Assembly: GCF_002075345.1 (NCBI RefSeq)
Contig: NZ_NAEW01000002.1
Span: forward strand, 310,001 to 374,000
Origin: Citrobacter braakii
Lineage (GTDB): Bacteria > Pseudomonadota > Gammaproteobacteria > Enterobacterales > Enterobacteriaceae
Length of the DNA: 64,000 nt
Reading direction: 5' to 3'
This document shows positions 8,417 through 19,307 of the stretch, piece after piece (the first letter of the stretch is position 1; every line of letters begins with the position of its first letter). Below the pieces are notes generated by a model. It worked only from the letters and a program-made list of their open reading frames with translations, was not told the origin of the DNA and did not search any database. A program made the position numbers and the translations under genes.

Positions 8417-9526
8417 TTACACCGCGCGGAAGGCAATTTCACCTGGGATCACTTCCCCTTGCCAGTAGAGCTGGGCAGCGACACGTCCTGCAAGGTCGCG
8501 GTAAATGGCGGTAAATTCGCTGTCAGGACGGCTGATGACCGTCGGCGTACCACGATCCAGGTCTTCACGCAGAGAAATATGCAGCGGCATCTGTCCCAGC
8601 AGTTGGGTGTGATACTGCTCAGCCAGTTTCTGCGCGCCACCGGTGCCGAAGATTGGCTCGTGATGACCGCAGTTGCTGCAAATATGCATACTCATATTCT
8701 CAACAATACCCAGCACTGGCACTTCGACTTTTTCGAACATCACGATGCCTTTTTTCGCATCGATCAGCGCGATGTCCTGCGGAGTGGTCACCACAACAGC
8801 CCCCGTGACCGGAATGTTTTGCGCCAGCGTCAACTGGATATCACCCGTACCCGGCGGCATATCCAGTACCAGGTAATCAAGATCCGGCCATAAGGTTTCT
8901 TGCAGCATCTGCAGCAGGGCTTTGCTGGCCATCGGGCCACGCCACACCATCGCATTATCGTCAGTAACCAGATAACCAATAGAGTTTGTCGCCAGGCCGT
9001 GAGACATGATCGGCGCCATATGGGTACCGTCTGGAGAGGTTGGACGCTGGTTTTCCGCACCGAGCATCGTCGGGATTGACGGGCCATAAATATCGGCGTC
9101 CAGTATCCCTACCTTCGCCCCTTCCGCAGCCAGCGCCAGCGCCAGGTTCACGGCAGTAGAGGATTTACCCACGCCACCTTTACCCGAACTGACGGCGATG
9201 ATGTTTTTTACACCATTAATGCCCGGCTGGTTTTTCACGCGTTTCAGCGTCGCAATGTTATGCGACAGTTTCCAGTCGATCGCTTTCGCACCAGTAATAC
9301 GCAGCAGATCGGCGCTACATTGCTCTTTTAAGTCCTCAAACGCGCTCTGCCAGACAAACGGCATGACCAGCTCAACGTGCAACGTGTCATCCATCCAGGC
9401 GACGTGGTGCAACGCTTTAAGCGTCGTCAGATTATGCTTCAGGGTTGAATGCTGAAAATTCGCCAGCGTCCCGGCAACCATCGCGCGCAGGGTCTCTGGT
9501 GATTTGGCCTGGGATTGTGCGTTCAT
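8417..9526 (-). CDS. mrp: Iron-sulfur cluster carrier ATPase Mrp (ApbC)
   Basis: A 369-residue cytoplasmic P-loop ATPase that binds and transfers [4Fe-4S] clusters. An N-terminal MIP18-like domain (about 1-95) is followed by the deviant Walker A motif SSGKGGVGKSSTA (about 112-124), switch regions (LDADIYGPS, VLDMPPGTGD) and the cluster-binding CxxC in HICSNCGHHEP. The start was moved from an upstream GTG to ATG 9526, which has GGAG five bases before it and gives the E. coli length. It is divergent from metG across a short promoter region. Confidence 0.96.
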   Translation of the reverse strand: MNAQSQAKSPETLRAMVAGTLANFQHSTLKHNLTTLKALHHVAWMDDTLHVELVMPFVWQSAFEDLKEQCSADLLRITGAKAIDWKLSHNIATLKRVKNQPGINGVKNIIAVSSGKGGVGKSSTAVNLALALAAEGAKVGILDADIYGPSIPTMLGAENQRPTSPDGTHMAPIMSHGLATNSIGYLVTDDNAMVWRGPMASKALLQMLQETLWPDLDYLVLDMPPGTGDIQLTLAQNIPVTGAVVVTTPQDIALIDAKKGIVMFEKVEVPVLGIVENMSMHICSNCGHHEPIFGTGGAQKLAEQYHTQLLGQMPLHISLREDLDRGTPTVISRPDSEFTAIYRDLAGRVAAQLYWQGEVIPGEIAFRAV

Positions 9527-9690
9527 CCCGACTCCTTTTTGTTGTTCTGAAAATACAATAGTCACCAGGTAGTTTACTCCAACCGCAACAATTATTCATT
9601 TACGGATAAATGCCCTTATCGCTTGGCGCAGTAATTACCATTTTGGTACTATCAAAGCCCTTTTCACTACAAAAGAAGTAATTGCCCACT

Positions 9691-11724
9691 ATGACTCAAG
9701 TCGCGAAGAAAATTCTGGTAACGTGCGCGCTGCCGTACGCCAACGGCTCTATCCACCTCGGCCATATGCTGGAGCACATCCAGGCTGATGTCTGGGTCCG
9801 TTACCAGCGAATGCGCGGCCACCAGGTTAACTTCATCTGCGCGGACGACGCACACGGTACGCCAATCATGCTGAAAGCACAGCAGCTTGGGATCACGCCA
9901 GAGCAGATGATCGGTGAAATGAGTCAGGAGCATCAGACTGATTTTGCGGGTTTTGACATCAGCTATGACAACTACCACTCTACGCACAGCGAAGAGAACC
10001 GTGAGCTGTCTGAGCTGATTTACACGCGCCTGAAGGAGAACGGTTTTATTAAGAACCGTACTATCTCCCAGCTTTACGATCCGGAAAAAGGCATGTTCCT
10101 GCCGGACCGTTTCGTTAAAGGCACTTGCCCGAAATGTAAATCTCCGGATCAGTATGGCGATAACTGTGAAGTTTGCGGCGCAACCTACAGCCCGACCGAA
10201 CTTATCGAGCCGAAATCCGTCGTTTCTGGCGCGACGCCGGTAATGCGCGACTCCGAACACTTCTTCTTTGACCTGCCGTCATTCAGCGAGATGCTGCAGG
10301 CCTGGACACGCAGCGGCGCGTTGCAGGAGCAGGTCGCCAACAAAATGCAGGAATGGTTCGAATCCGGCCTGCAGCAGTGGGATATTTCCCGCGATGCCCC
10401 ATACTTCGGTTTTGAAATCCCGGATGCGCCAGGCAAGTACTTCTATGTCTGGCTGGATGCACCAATTGGCTATATGGGTTCGTTCAAAAACCTGTGCGAT
10501 AAGCGCGGCGACACGACCAGTTTTGATGAGTATTGGAAGAAAGATTCCGACGCCGAGCTGTATCACTTCATCGGTAAAGACATCGTCTACTTCCATAGCC
10601 TGTTCTGGCCGGCGATGCTGGAAGGCAGCAACTTCCGTAAGCCGACCAACCTGTTCGTACACGGTTATGTGACTGTAAACGGTGCGAAGATGTCCAAATC
10701 TCGCGGTACCTTCATTAAGGCCAGCACCTGGCTGAAGCACTTTGACGCCGACAGCCTGCGTTACTACTACACAGCGAAGCTTTCTTCACGCATTGATGAT
10801 ATCGACCTGAACCTGGAAGACTTCGTTCAGCGTGTAAACGCCGATATCGTCAACAAAGTAGTCAACCTGGCATCACGTAACGCAGGCTTTATCAGCAAGC
10901 GTTTTGACGGCGTACTGGCGGCTGAACTGGCCGACCCGGCGTTGTATAAAACCTTCACTGACGCTGCTGCGGTGATTGGCGAAGCATGGGAAAGCCGTGA
11001 ATTTGGTAAAGCTATCCGTGAAATCATGGCGCTGGCCGATGTGGCAAACCGCTACGTTGACGAACAGGCTCCGTGGGTCGTTGCTAAACAGGAAGGCCGT
11101 GATGCCGACCTGCAAGCGATCTGCTCCATGGGTATCAACCTGTTCCGCGTCCTGATGACTTACCTGAAACCGGTTCTGCCAACGCTTGCTGAACGTGTAG
11201 AAGCTTTCCTGAACAGCGAGCTGAGCTGGGATGCCATTAAGCAACCGCTGCTCGGTCACAAGGTCAACACCTTTAAGGCGCTCTACAATCGCATCGACAT
11301 GAAACAAGTTGAAGCGCTGGTGGAAGCGTCGAAAGAAGAAGTGAAGGCCGCTGCCGCACCGGTAACCGGCCCGCTGGCGGATGACCCGATTCAGGAAACC
11401 ATTACCTTTGACGATTTCGCCAAAGTTGACCTGCGCGTGGCATTGATTGAAAACGCCGAGTTTGTGGAAGGTTCTGACAAACTGCTGCGTCTGACGCTGG
11501 ATCTCGGTGGCGAGAAGCGTAACGTCTTCTCTGGTATTCGTTCTGCCTATCCGGATCCGCAGACCCTGGTTGGACGTCAGACAATTATGGTTGCTAACCT
11601 GGCACCTCGTAAGATGCGCTTCGGCATTTCTGAAGGGATGGTCATGGCGGCAGGTCCTGGCGGGAAAGATATCTTCCTGTTAAGCCCGGACGAAGGCGCA
11701 AAACCTGGCCAACAGGTGAAATAA
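9691..11724 (+). CDS. metG: Methionyl-tRNA synthetase
   Basis: A 677-residue class I aminoacyl-tRNA synthetase that charges tRNA-Met and initiator tRNA in the cytoplasm. The HIGH-like motif HLGH is at about residues 21-24, a zinc knuckle with CPKC and CEVC pairs at about 145-165, and the KMSKS loop (GAKMSKSRG) near 330-338. The C-terminal ~120 residues form the EMAP/tRNA-binding dimerisation domain, as in E. coli (677 residues). The frame opens at TTG 9682, but ATG 9691 matches the family N-terminus [19 protein letters not shown]. Confidence 0.98.
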   Translation: MTQVAKKILVTCALPYANGSIHLGHMLEHIQADVWVRYQRMRGHQVNFICADDAHGTPIMLKAQQLGITPEQMIGEMSQEHQTDFAGFDISYDNYHSTHSEENRELSELIYTRLKENGFIKNRTISQLYDPEKGMFLPDRFVKGTCPKCKSPDQYGDNCEVCGATYSPTELIEPKSVVSGATPVMRDSEHFFFDLPSFSEMLQAWTRSGALQEQVANKMQEWFESGLQQWDISRDAPYFGFEIPDAPGKYFYVWLDAPIGYMGSFKNLCDKRGDTTSFDEYWKKDSDAELYHFIGKDIVYFHSLFWPAMLEGSNFRKPTNLFVHGYVTVNGAKMSKSRGTFIKASTWLKHFDADSLRYYYTAKLSSRIDDIDLNLEDFVQRVNADIVNKVVNLASRNAGFISKRFDGVLAAELADPALYKTFTDAAAVIGEAWESREFGKAIREIMALADVANRYVDEQAPWVVAKQEGRDADLQAICSMGINLFRVLMTYLKPVLPTLAERVEAFLNSELSWDAIKQPLLGHKVNTFKALYNRIDMKQVEALVEASKEEVKAAAAPVTGPLADDPIQETITFDDFAKVDLRVALIENAEFVEGSDKLLRLTLDLGGEKRNVFSGIRSAYPDPQTLVGRQTIMVANLAPRKMRFGISEGMVMAAGPGGKDIFLLSPDEGAKPGQQVK

Positions 11725-11737
11725 ATCAGACATCTCG

Positions 11738-11763
11738 AGCGCTGCAACTGCAGCGCTTTTTTT
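11738..11763 (+). terminator. metG terminator
   Basis: An 8-bp G+C-rich stem AGCGCTGC/GCAGCGCT with loop AACT is followed by seven T residues, starting 13 bp after the metG stop: a canonical intrinsic terminator. Confidence 0.92.
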
Positions 11764-11931
11764 GCTGAGTGATTTACCTTTAATCTTAAACACACTCCCC
11801 CACTCCATTTTCGGACTGCTTAGCCATCGCTATTAGATTTATTCTATACTGCTCTGCTATTAAGGCCGCCCGGCCCTCATATTCATTGGCGTTATTATTT
11901 AGCATTCGATATTCATAAAATGGAGTTTTAC

Positions 11932-12390
11932 ATGACAGCGTTACAAAAATTAGTTTCTCTCGCCGTGGCATCGGTTGTGGTTTTTTCTCTGGCGGGTTGT
12001 GGTGATAAAGAAGAGACGAAAACATTCAATGCCAATCTTAACGGTTCGGATATCACCGTCTCTTACACCTATAAAGGTGACAAAGTTCTGAAACAAAGCT
12101 CCGAAAGTAAAATCAGCTATGCCTCTATCGGTGCCAGCAATAAAGAGGAAGCCGCAAAAGTATTCGATGCGTTAAGCGCCAAATATCAAAATATTGCAGG
12201 CGTAGAAGAAAAGCTCACCTATACAGATACCTACGCGCAGGAAAATGTCACTATCGATATGGAAAAAGTCGATATAAAAGCGTTGCAGGCAATTTCCGGG
12301 ATGAAGCTTTCTGAGAAAGCCGATAAAAATTTCAGCATGAAGCAAATGCAAACGGTAATGGAATCGGCGGGTTTTAAAGAGGTGAAATAA
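11932..12390 (+). CDS. yehR: YehR-like lipoprotein (DUF1307)
   Basis: A 152-residue lipoprotein. The signal peptide ends in the lipobox LAGC at about residues 20-23 (VVFSLAGCGDKEE); the residues after Cys suggest an outer-membrane location, although the Gly-Asp context could favour inner-membrane retention. The mature part has the DUF1307 pattern with TVSYTYKGDKV and ends in AGFKEVK. Function is unknown in the family. GGAG lies six bases before ATG 11932, so that start was taken over the ATG at 11920. Convergent with yehS. Confidence 0.85.
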   Translation: MTALQKLVSLAVASVVVFSLAGCGDKEETKTFNANLNGSDITVSYTYKGDKVLKQSSESKISYASIGASNKEEAAKVFDALSAKYQNIAGVEEKLTYTDTYAQENVTIDMEKVDIKALQAISGMKLSEKADKNFSMKQMQTVMESAGFKEVK

Positions 12391-12394
12391 CATC

Positions 12395-12425
12395 CTGGCG
12401 ACCCGATATTCATCGTGGTCGCCAG
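12395..12425. repeat. Inverted repeat between convergent yehR and yehS
   Basis: CTGGCGACC (12395-12403) pairs perfectly with GGTCGCCAG (12417-12425). It is located between two converging stop codons and probably acts as a bidirectional 3'-end hairpin; no long U-tract on either side. Confidence 0.55.
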
Positions 12426-12432
12426 CGTCGTT

Positions 12433-12903
12433 TTACGCTTTCGTTTTGTGCACTCGCGACGTCAAACCCCGCAGGAAATAACGCAGAAACTGATCGCCGC
12501 ATTCGCGATAGTTCTTATGGTCCGGCGCGCGCATCATGGCGGTAATTTCCGGCATCGACACACGAAACTTCTGCTCGGTCATAATGGCCAGAATATCATC
12601 GGTTTTCAGCGAAAAGGCGATACGCAGCTTTTTCAGCACCGTATTGTTGTTAACACGACGCTCAAGCGCCAGTTCCGGCGCAGAATCGTCTTTTCCACGC
12701 AGATGATAAATCAGACCGTTTAAAAATCCGGAGAGAATGATATCCGGGCAGCGAATAAACCCGGCTTCATCTTCTTTTGTCATCCAGGTATCAAAACCTG
12801 CGGAGGTGGATTCCATGTCAGCAAGCGCAAGAATACGCACCATGTCGTTATTGTTCGCTTTCAGGGTGTAGCGCAGGCTACGAAGAATATCGTTACTTAG
12901 CAT
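12433..12903 (-). CDS. yehS: YehS (DUF1456) conserved protein
   Basis: A 156-residue cytoplasmic protein built of two DUF1456 repeats, visible as the related segments LSNDILRSLRYTLKANNNDMV and NNNTVLKKLRIAFSLKTDDIL, each followed by a helical segment. No catalytic motif is evident and the biochemical role is unknown. It follows btsR after 46 bp, as in the E. coli yehUTS operon, so it is probably co-expressed with the pyruvate-sensing two-component system. ATG 12903 (preceded by GAAGG) was preferred to the frame opening at 12960, because that extension has no counterpart in E. coli and would overlap btsR. Confidence 0.9.
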   Translation of the reverse strand: MLSNDILRSLRYTLKANNNDMVRILALADMESTSAGFDTWMTKEDEAGFIRCPDIILSGFLNGLIYHLRGKDDSAPELALERRVNNNTVLKKLRIAFSLKTDDILAIMTEQKFRVSMPEITAMMRAPDHKNYRECGDQFLRYFLRGLTSRVHKTKA

Positions 12904-12949
12904 AGAGCCTTCAACTGTCGGTGATGCAATGGCGCGCAGTGTATCAGTT

Positions 12950-13669
12950 TTACAGTCCAATCGCCTCTTTTAGACTTTTAAGATAGCGGCGACTTACCGG
13001 AACTGTCAGCCCGTTGCGTAAAATCAGTTCGGCCTGACCGTTTTCTTCCAGACGGATCTCCCGCAATTGCGCCATATTCACCAGATACTGCCGATGGCAG
13101 CGCAGCAAAGGTGTACGGCTTTCCAGCGTTCTGAGCGTCAGTTCGGTGAAACCTTCTTTACCATCGCTGCTGGTCACATACACGCCGCTCATGCGGCTGC
13201 TGATAAACGCCACGTCATCCATTTGCAGCAGATAGATTCGGCTGTGGCCGCTGCACGGAATAAACTTCAGCGCCTGCTGATTCTCCGGCAGTAGCGATAC
13301 ATCCTGCTTCGTGCGCTCCTGACGCAAACGGCTCAGCGTTTTTTCCAGTCGCGCCTCTTCAATCGGTTTGAGAAGATAATCAAACGCGTGTTCTTCAAAA
13401 GCTTTCACCGCATATTCATCAAACGCAGTAAGGAAAACAATATACGGACGATGCTCAGGATCAAGCATGCCAACCATTTCCAGACCGCTGATACGCGGCA
13501 TCTGAATATCAAGGAACAGGACATCCGGACGCAGTTTATGTACCGCGCCGATGGCTTCCACCGCATTCGAACATTCGCCGACGATCTCGATGTCGCTTTG
13601 CGCCTGCAACAGGATCCGCAGATTCTCCCGCGCTAACGGTTCGTCATCGACAATCAGCACTTTGATCAT
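12950..13669 (-). CDS. btsR: LytTR-family response regulator BtsR (YehT)
   Basis: A 239-residue response regulator. The receiver domain (1-120) has the acidic pair at D8-D9, the phosphorylation site D54 in LFLDIQMP and the conserved Lys in [11 protein letters not shown]; the C-terminal LytTR DNA-binding domain (about 135-235) shows [16 protein letters not shown] and [15 protein letters not shown]. With BtsS it activates the pyruvate transporter gene btsT in E. coli. The start codon overlaps the btsS stop by 4 bp (ATGA), so the pair is translationally coupled. Confidence 0.96.
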   Translation of the reverse strand: MIKVLIVDDEPLARENLRILLQAQSDIEIVGECSNAVEAIGAVHKLRPDVLFLDIQMPRISGLEMVGMLDPEHRPYIVFLTAFDEYAVKAFEEHAFDYLLKPIEEARLEKTLSRLRQERTKQDVSLLPENQQALKFIPCSGHSRIYLLQMDDVAFISSRMSGVYVTSSDGKEGFTELTLRTLESRTPLLRCHRQYLVNMAQLREIRLEENGQAELILRNGLTVPVSRRYLKSLKEAIGL

Positions 13670-15351
13670 GCCAGTTCCTCCAGAGGAAGTCGTAAAGTGA
13701 TTCGGGTAAAGCGGTCAGGTTCACACGCTACGCTGATGCCAAAATCGTCGCCAAACCGCTCGCGCAGTCGTTTATCAACCAGATTCATACCCAATCCGCT
13801 GGCCTCAGACGTTGGCTGATACAACCCGGCGTTATCTTCAATATCCAGCATCAGATACTGCCCTTCGCGGCGGGCGGTAATCGACACTTCGCCGGTATCC
13901 AGTAGCTGAGAGGTACCGTGCTTAATGGCATTCTCCACAATAGGTTGTAGGGTAAAGGCAGGTAATTGCTGATACGAAAGCGCATCTGGCACCGTTAAAG
14001 TCACCTGCAGGCGCGACTGAAATCGCGCCTTTTCAATTTGCAGATAGGCATTAACGTGCTCAATTTCATCAGCCAGCGTCACAATCTCCGACGGACGTTT
14101 TAAGTTTTTGCGAAAGAACGTCGACAGATACTGCACCAGTTGGCTGGCCTGCTCGCTATCACGTCGGATCACGGCTTTGATGGTGTTGAGCGCATTAAAC
14201 AAAAAATGGGGGTTCACCTGTGCATGCAGGAGTTTGATTTCCGACTGCGTAAGCATCGCTTTTTGCCGCTCATACTGCCCGGCCAGAATCTGCGCAGAAA
14301 GCAGTTGAGCGATCCCTTCCCCCAGCGTGCGGTTGATCGAGCTAAAGAGGCGGTTTTTGGCTTCATACAGTTTGATGGTCCCCATCACCCGCTGGTTTTC
14401 CCCCCGCAAAGGGATCACCAGCGTCGAGCCTAATTTGCATTGCGGGTGCAAAGAACAGCGGTAAGGGACTTCATTCCCATCGGCATACACCACCTCTCCG
14501 GTTTCTATCGCCCGTTGGGTGTACGACGACGAAATAGGTTTTCCGGGTAGATGGTGATCGTCACCAATGCCGGTAAATGCCAGCAGCTTCTCGCGGTCGG
14601 TAATTGCCACAGCACCGATATCCAGCTCTTCATACAGCACCTGAGCGACCTTCATGCTGTTAACCTCGTTAAACCCCTGGCGCAAAATACCCTCCGTTGA
14701 GGCGGCAACTTTGAGCGCAGTGGCGGAAAAAGCAGAGGTATATTTTTCAAACATCGCCCGTTTATCGAGCAAAATACGCATAAATAAGGCTGCGCCCACG
14801 GTATTCGTCACCATCATCGGCGCGGCGATATTACTGACCAGCCGAAACGCATCGTCAAACGGCCGGGCGATTAACAAGATGATCAGCATCTGCACCAGTT
14901 CGGCGACAAAAGTAATGGCACCCGCGGTCAGTGGGCTAAAGACTTTATCGGTACGGCCACGACGGGTGAGCACGCTGTGCACCAGCCCGCCGAGCAAACC
15001 TTCCACAATGGTCGAAATCATGCAACTGAGCGCCGTCATTCCGCCCATTGAATAGCGATGTAAGCCACCGGTTAGACCGACCAAACCGCCGACCACCGGG
15101 CCGCCAAGCAGCCCACCCATCACCGCGCCGATAGCACGGGTATTAGCAATAGAATCATCAATGTGCAGCCCGAAATAGGTGCCCAAAATGCAGAAAATGG
15201 AAAAGGTAACGTAGCAAAGCAGCTTGTGCGGGAGCCGGATCGTGACCTGCATCAGCGGGATAAACAAACGCGTTTTGCTCATGAGCCACGCGATAACGAG
15301 AAACACACACATCTGCTGAAGCAGCAGCAACACCAGATTAAACTCGTACAT
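13666..15351 (-). CDS. btsS: Pyruvate-sensing histidine kinase BtsS (YehU)
   Basis: A 561-residue LytS-type sensor kinase of the inner membrane. The N-terminal half has about six membrane segments (5TM-5TMR_LYT domain; [22 protein letters not shown]), then a GAF domain (about 220-350), then the His_kinase module with the phospho-acceptor motif [15 protein letters not shown] and an HATPase region ([23 protein letters not shown]). In E. coli it senses external pyruvate. The frame opens at 15453, but ATG 15351 gives [18 protein letters not shown], matching the E. coli start and length exactly. Confidence 0.96.
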   Translation of the reverse strand: MYEFNLVLLLLQQMCVFLVIAWLMSKTRLFIPLMQVTIRLPHKLLCYVTFSIFCILGTYFGLHIDDSIANTRAIGAVMGGLLGGPVVGGLVGLTGGLHRYSMGGMTALSCMISTIVEGLLGGLVHSVLTRRGRTDKVFSPLTAGAITFVAELVQMLIILLIARPFDDAFRLVSNIAAPMMVTNTVGAALFMRILLDKRAMFEKYTSAFSATALKVAASTEGILRQGFNEVNSMKVAQVLYEELDIGAVAITDREKLLAFTGIGDDHHLPGKPISSSYTQRAIETGEVVYADGNEVPYRCSLHPQCKLGSTLVIPLRGENQRVMGTIKLYEAKNRLFSSINRTLGEGIAQLLSAQILAGQYERQKAMLTQSEIKLLHAQVNPHFLFNALNTIKAVIRRDSEQASQLVQYLSTFFRKNLKRPSEIVTLADEIEHVNAYLQIEKARFQSRLQVTLTVPDALSYQQLPAFTLQPIVENAIKHGTSQLLDTGEVSITARREGQYLMLDIEDNAGLYQPTSEASGLGMNLVDKRLRERFGDDFGISVACEPDRFTRITLRLPLEELA

Positions 15352-15576
15352 ACCTGCCAACCACACATCACTTAAAAGCGCGTAACATACATGGGCTGCG
15401 CGTAACTTTCTTTGAAGTGTTGCAAAAAAAAAGGAATTTGTGAGAACGATCACTCGAAAGCGCGAGCATGACTACAAATTCACCCATTTGTTGATCAAAA
15501 AACAGACAAAACTACCTGGTTCGCAAAAGAGCGTCTAAAGTAAAACTGGGACCTCGCGAGCATAAGTGAGACGACG

Positions 15577-16308
15577 ATGGCGCTTTACACAATAGGTGAA
15601 GTGGCTTTGCTTTGTGATATCAACCCTGTCACTTTACGCGCGTGGCAGAGGCGTTACGGATTACTGAAACCGCAGCGAACAGACGGCGGGCATCGCCTGT
15701 TTAACGACGCGGATATCGACCGGATCCGTGAGATAAAACGCTGGATAAATAACGGCGTTCAGGTCAGTAAGGTAAAAATGTTGCTCAGCAATGAGAACAT
15801 TGATGTGCATAACGGCTGGCGCGAACAGCAAGAGACGCTGTTGAGCTATTTGCAAAGTAATAATCTGCATAGCCTCAGGATGTGGATCAAAGAGCGCGGT
15901 CAGGATTATCCCGCACAAACGCTCAACACCCATTTGTTCATTCCGTTACGCCGCCGCCTGCAATGTCAGCAGCCGATCCTGCAGGCGTTACTGGGGATCC
16001 TCGACGGTGTCCTCATCAACTACATCGCGATTTGTCTGGCCTCGGCGCGCAAGAAACAGGGGAAAGATGCCCTGGTTGTCGGCTGGAACATTCATGATAC
16101 CACCCGCTTATGGCTGGAGGGTTGGGTTGCCAGCCAGCAGGGATGGCGCGTTGACGTCCTCGCTCACTCGCTAAACCAATTGCGACCAGAGCTGTTTGAA
16201 GGGCGAACCTTACTGGTCTGGTGCGGCGAAAGCCAAACGCCTTCTCAGCAACAACAACTGAATGAATGGCGCGCGTTAGGTCACGATATTTATCCGCTCG
16301 GTATTTAA
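15577..16308 (+). CDS. mlrA: MerR-like regulator MlrA (curli/biofilm activator)
   Basis: A 243-residue cytoplasmic transcription factor. The N-terminal MerR helix-turn-helix (residues 1-70) shows YTIGEVALLCDINPVTLRAWQ and RTDGGHRLFNDADIDRI; the C-terminal region resembles a B12-binding-like fold without visible cobalamin ligand motif (DxHxxG is absent). In E. coli and Salmonella it activates csgD and so curli and cellulose. It is divergent from btsS across about 225 bp, which should contain its promoter; the family is sigma-S dependent. Confidence 0.95.
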   Translation: MALYTIGEVALLCDINPVTLRAWQRRYGLLKPQRTDGGHRLFNDADIDRIREIKRWINNGVQVSKVKMLLSNENIDVHNGWREQQETLLSYLQSNNLHSLRMWIKERGQDYPAQTLNTHLFIPLRRRLQCQQPILQALLGILDGVLINYIAICLASARKKQGKDALVVGWNIHDTTRLWLEGWVASQQGWRVDVLAHSLNQLRPELFEGRTLLVWCGESQTPSQQQQLNEWRALGHDIYPLGI

Positions 16309-16382
16309 AGCCAACCAGGATCGGCTCTTAATATTCTGTTAACAAACGTGTACAATCCTTAGATTCACATAAGGAGTGCATA

Positions 16383-16490
16383 ATGAGCGCAGCTAAAATC
16401 GGTGTCATTACCCTCTTCCTGCTGATGGCCATCGGCGGTATCGGCGGCGTCATGCTGGCAGGCTACACATTCATTTTACGTGCCGGGTAA
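16383..16490 (+). CDS. yohO: Micro-protein YohO (single membrane segment, 35 aa)
   Basis: A 35-codon gene just after mlrA, starting [19 protein letters not shown] and ending in [14 protein letters not shown] lies 7 bases before the ATG. Nearly all of it is one hydrophobic segment with a GG-I-GG pattern, so an inner-membrane protein is expected; E. coli YohO is also 35 residues and its role is unknown. The 3' end overlaps the convergent yehW by 20 bp (16471-16490). Conservation of length and sequence supports it as real despite its size. Confidence 0.88.
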   Translation: MSAAKIGVITLFLLMAIGGIGGVMLAGYTFILRAG

Positions 16491-17202
16491 GGTGGCTCGC
16501 TAATCGCTCAAACCCGCGGTCAACTATCACCGCAGCCAGCGCGACCAGCAGCGCCCCCTGAATCACATAGGCGATATTGAACCCGCTCAGGCCGATGATA
16601 ATCGGCGTGCCCAGCGTGTTCGCCCCGACGGTTGAGGCTATCGTAGCGGTGCCGATATTAATAATCACCGACGTGCGAATTCCCGCCAGAATAACCGGTG
16701 CCGCCAGCGGCAACTCCACTTTACGCAGCCGCTGGCCCTGACTCATGCCCATTCCGCTGGCGATATCCATCACGCTGGGAGAAATTCCGCCGAGTCCTGC
16801 CAGAGTTGCCTGCAAGATTGGTAACACGCCATACAAAATCAGCGCGATAATCGCGGGTTCAAGCCCAAACCCCATCACCGGTACGGCGATCGCCAGCACG
16901 GCGACCGGAGGAAATGTCTGCCCCACGGCGGCAATCGTTTCCACCATCGGCCTGAATTCCGCGCCCCAGGGCCGGGTTACCGCTATTCCCGCGCCGGTGC
17001 CAATGATGACGGCAATAAGGCTTGAAATCCCCACCAACGCAAAATGACTCAACGCCAGCGCCGTAAAACTTTCCTGCTGATACACGGGACGCGGCAGCGC
17101 CGGAAATAGCGAACTAAACAGGGCCTGACTGTGAGGCAATCCCACCAACAGGATCAGAAACAGCACAACAAGCCATAGCAATGGATCAGCAAGACGTTTC
17201 AC
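16471..17202 (-). CDS. yehW: ABC transporter permease YehW (OsmF system)
   Basis: A 243-residue inner-membrane permease of the glycine-betaine/choline (OpuC/OsmU-like) type, with about six membrane helices and the cytoplasmic EAA-like loop ([30 protein letters not shown]) at about residues 138-168. It pairs with YehY and the ATPase YehX to import osmolytes delivered by OsmF. It overlaps yehX by 17 bp, the last gene of osmF-yehY-yehX-yehW. Length equals the E. coli protein. Confidence 0.95.
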   Translation of the reverse strand: MKRLADPLLWLVVLFLILLVGLPHSQALFSSLFPALPRPVYQQESFTALALSHFALVGISSLIAVIIGTGAGIAVTRPWGAEFRPMVETIAAVGQTFPPVAVLAIAVPVMGFGLEPAIIALILYGVLPILQATLAGLGGISPSVMDIASGMGMSQGQRLRKVELPLAAPVILAGIRTSVIINIGTATIASTVGANTLGTPIIIGLSGFNIAYVIQGALLVALAAVIVDRGFERLASHLTRHVK

Positions 17203-18133
17203 GGGTCGGCGTCTCCGAAAGCAAATCGCGAAAATGAAGCGTCCCGCAGGGTAACCCCTGCGGCGTCACGACCGGCAAGACATCGCAGCCACGCGCCACG
17301 AACACCGACAATGCATCACGTAGCGTCATCTCATCCACCAGCGGCTCGCCGTCTGAGTGTTCGCCGCGACGGATAAAATCCCCTACCGTACGCAGTGACA
17401 ACAGCCTTACGCCCAGTTCACTGCGGCCAAAAAAAGTTTGCACGAAATCATTCGCTGGCGCAGTGAGCATCGACAGCGGCGTGCCTTGCTTCACAACTTT
17501 TCCCGCATCCATCAAAATCAGATGCTCCGCCAGTCTCAGCGCCTCGTCGATATCATGCGTCACCAGCACAATGGTACGTCCCAACAAACGGTGGATACGC
17601 GTCATCTCCTGCTGCAGCGCGCCGCGGGTGACCGGGTCCAGCGCGCCAAAAGGCTCATCCATCAGTAGCACCTGCGGATCTGCCGCCAACGCACGCGCAA
17701 CCCCAACCCGCTGCTGTTGTCCACCGGAAAGCTGATGCGGATAACGGTGACGCAAACTCGCCTCGAGGCCCAGCAGCGCCATTAGTTCATCTGTTCGGTC
17801 ATCAATACGTGAACGTGACCACTTTTGCAGCTGCGGTACGGTGGCAATATTCTGCGCGACGGTCCAGTGGGGAAACAAACCAATAGACTGAATCGCGTAC
17901 CCCATGCGCCGTCGTAACTCCAGCACCGGCAGGCTGCGGATCTCCTCCCCGGCGAAACGGATCTGCCCGCTGTCATGTTCAACCAGCCGGTTGATCATCT
18001 TTAGCGTGGTAGACTTGCCCGAACCTGACGTGCCAATTAATACCGAAAAGCTGCCCTCTCCTAACTGCAGGTTCAGGTCGTCGACGGCTTTTTGCTGGCC
18101 ATAGGTTTTACTGACATGGCGAAATTCAATCAT
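17186..18133 (-). CDS. yehX: ABC transporter ATPase YehX (OsmF system)
   Basis: A 315-residue cytoplasmic ATPase. Walker [11 protein letters not shown] is at about 34-43, the signature [15 protein letters not shown] at about 134-148 and Walker [14 protein letters not shown] just after it; the H-loop is in [13 protein letters not shown]. The C-terminal ~60 residues ([20 protein letters not shown]) form a CBS-type segment, as in betaine/carnitine importers where it senses ionic strength (family knowledge). It overlaps yehY by 8 bp and yehW by 17 bp. Confidence 0.96.
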   Translation of the reverse strand: MIEFRHVSKTYGQQKAVDDLNLQLGEGSFSVLIGTSGSGKSTTLKMINRLVEHDSGQIRFAGEEIRSLPVLELRRRMGYAIQSIGLFPHWTVAQNIATVPQLQKWSRSRIDDRTDELMALLGLEASLRHRYPHQLSGGQQQRVGVARALAADPQVLLMDEPFGALDPVTRGALQQEMTRIHRLLGRTIVLVTHDIDEALRLAEHLILMDAGKVVKQGTPLSMLTAPANDFVQTFFGRSELGVRLLSLRTVGDFIRRGEHSDGEPLVDEMTLRDALSVFVARGCDVLPVVTPQGLPCGTLHFRDLLSETPTRETSC

Positions 18134-19283
18134 TATTCGATACCTTTAGCAGCGCGATCCCTAAATCAAACAGCGCATCAATCAACACAGCCAGCACAAC
18201 GACCGGGATCACGCCCAACAGCACTAAATCAACGGCGCTACTGAGCAATCCCTGAAAGACCAGCGCGCCAAATCCCCCTGCACCAATCAGCGCGGCTATC
18301 ACCGCCATCCCCACCGTCTGGACCATCACCACTCGCAAACTGCGCAAGAAGACCGGCAGCGCCAGTGGAAACTGCACCGAGATAAACCGCTGACGCGCGC
18401 TCATCCCCATCGCCTGGGAGCTTTCAAGTACATCGCGTGGAACCTGATTCAACCCAGCCACTACGCCGCGAACCAGCGGTAAGAGCGCATACAGCACCAA
18501 CGCAATAAGCGCAGGCGTCAGACCGGTTCCCGCTACGCCAAGCGAACCCAGCAAGGGAAAGTGCTTCACCAGTCCAGCAAGCGGCGCAATTAACAGGCCA
18601 AACAGCGCGACGGAGGGAATAGTCTGGATGATGTTCAGTACCGCGAATACTGGCCCCTGACGGGAGACAGAAAAAGTACACCAGACACCCAGCGGCACGC
18701 CAATGAGCAGCGCGGGCACCACGGTAGCGAACAGAATCGTCAGATGCTGCGCCAGCGCGTCGTTAAAGACATCCTGGCGATTGGCATATTCTTTAAGCAG
18801 AGAAAGATCGTTAAACGTACCGGAGAGCAGTAACACCAGCGGCAAAATGAATATTTGTGCGTGCAATAACCAACGCCACGACGCCCGTTCGGTGATGCGA
18901 CGAATGGCGTCACTGGCTGCCAGCAGCATCAATCCCAGCCCTAACCAGAACCCGCTGCCCAGGCTGGTTCTGGCCAGCGGGCTACCCGTCTGAGCCAGAT
19001 ACGTTGCCGTTGTGCCGGCGATGACCAGCGCCGCAATCACCAACAGTTGGCTAACGATAAGCGTCAATATATTGCCGGATTTTCCCGGTACAAAGCACAG
19101 AAGAAACAGCAGCACACAGGCCGCCGCTAATCCCCACGCCATGTCGGGTTGGATATCCCAGAGTTGACGCCCTTCACCGGAAACCAGGCGATTGGGAGCA
19201 TAGCTAATGAAAGGAAGCGCTGCCGCCGCGATGGTAAGAAACACCAGCAGCAACAGCACCCGATTTACTGAAATATTCGACAA
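18126..19283 (-). CDS. yehY: ABC transporter permease YehY (OsmF system)
   Basis: A 385-residue inner-membrane permease with about nine hydrophobic segments and the EAA-like loop ([33 protein letters not shown]) near residues 280-312. It works with YehW, YehX and OsmF in low-affinity osmolyte import. No ATG is available near the 5' end: the frame opens at TTG 19301, with GTG 19292 and TTG 19283 as alternatives. TTG 19283 has AGGTG six bases upstream and gives exactly the E. coli length, so it was chosen; a non-ATG start suggests restrained translation. Confidence 0.88.
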   Translation of the reverse strand: MSNISVNRVLLLLVFLTIAAAALPFISYAPNRLVSGEGRQLWDIQPDMAWGLAAACVLLFLLCFVPGKSGNILTLIVSQLLVIAALVIAGTTATYLAQTGSPLARTSLGSGFWLGLGLMLLAASDAIRRITERASWRWLLHAQIFILPLVLLLSGTFNDLSLLKEYANRQDVFNDALAQHLTILFATVVPALLIGVPLGVWCTFSVSRQGPVFAVLNIIQTIPSVALFGLLIAPLAGLVKHFPLLGSLGVAGTGLTPALIALVLYALLPLVRGVVAGLNQVPRDVLESSQAMGMSARQRFISVQFPLALPVFLRSLRVVMVQTVGMAVIAALIGAGGFGALVFQGLLSSAVDLVLLGVIPVVVLAVLIDALFDLGIALLKVSNND

Positions 19284-19307
19284 AACACCCACCTGCTGCA
19301 AACTCCG

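Noticed and set aside
9667-10260. 197-residue open frame on the minus strand inside metG
   Set aside because: Antisense to metG codons; no family signal, no ribosome-binding site, and G+C-codon bias explains the openness.
12904-12960. N-terminal extension of yehS
   Set aside because: The added residues have no counterpart in E. coli YehS and would overlap btsR; ATG 12903 has a proper ribosome-binding site.
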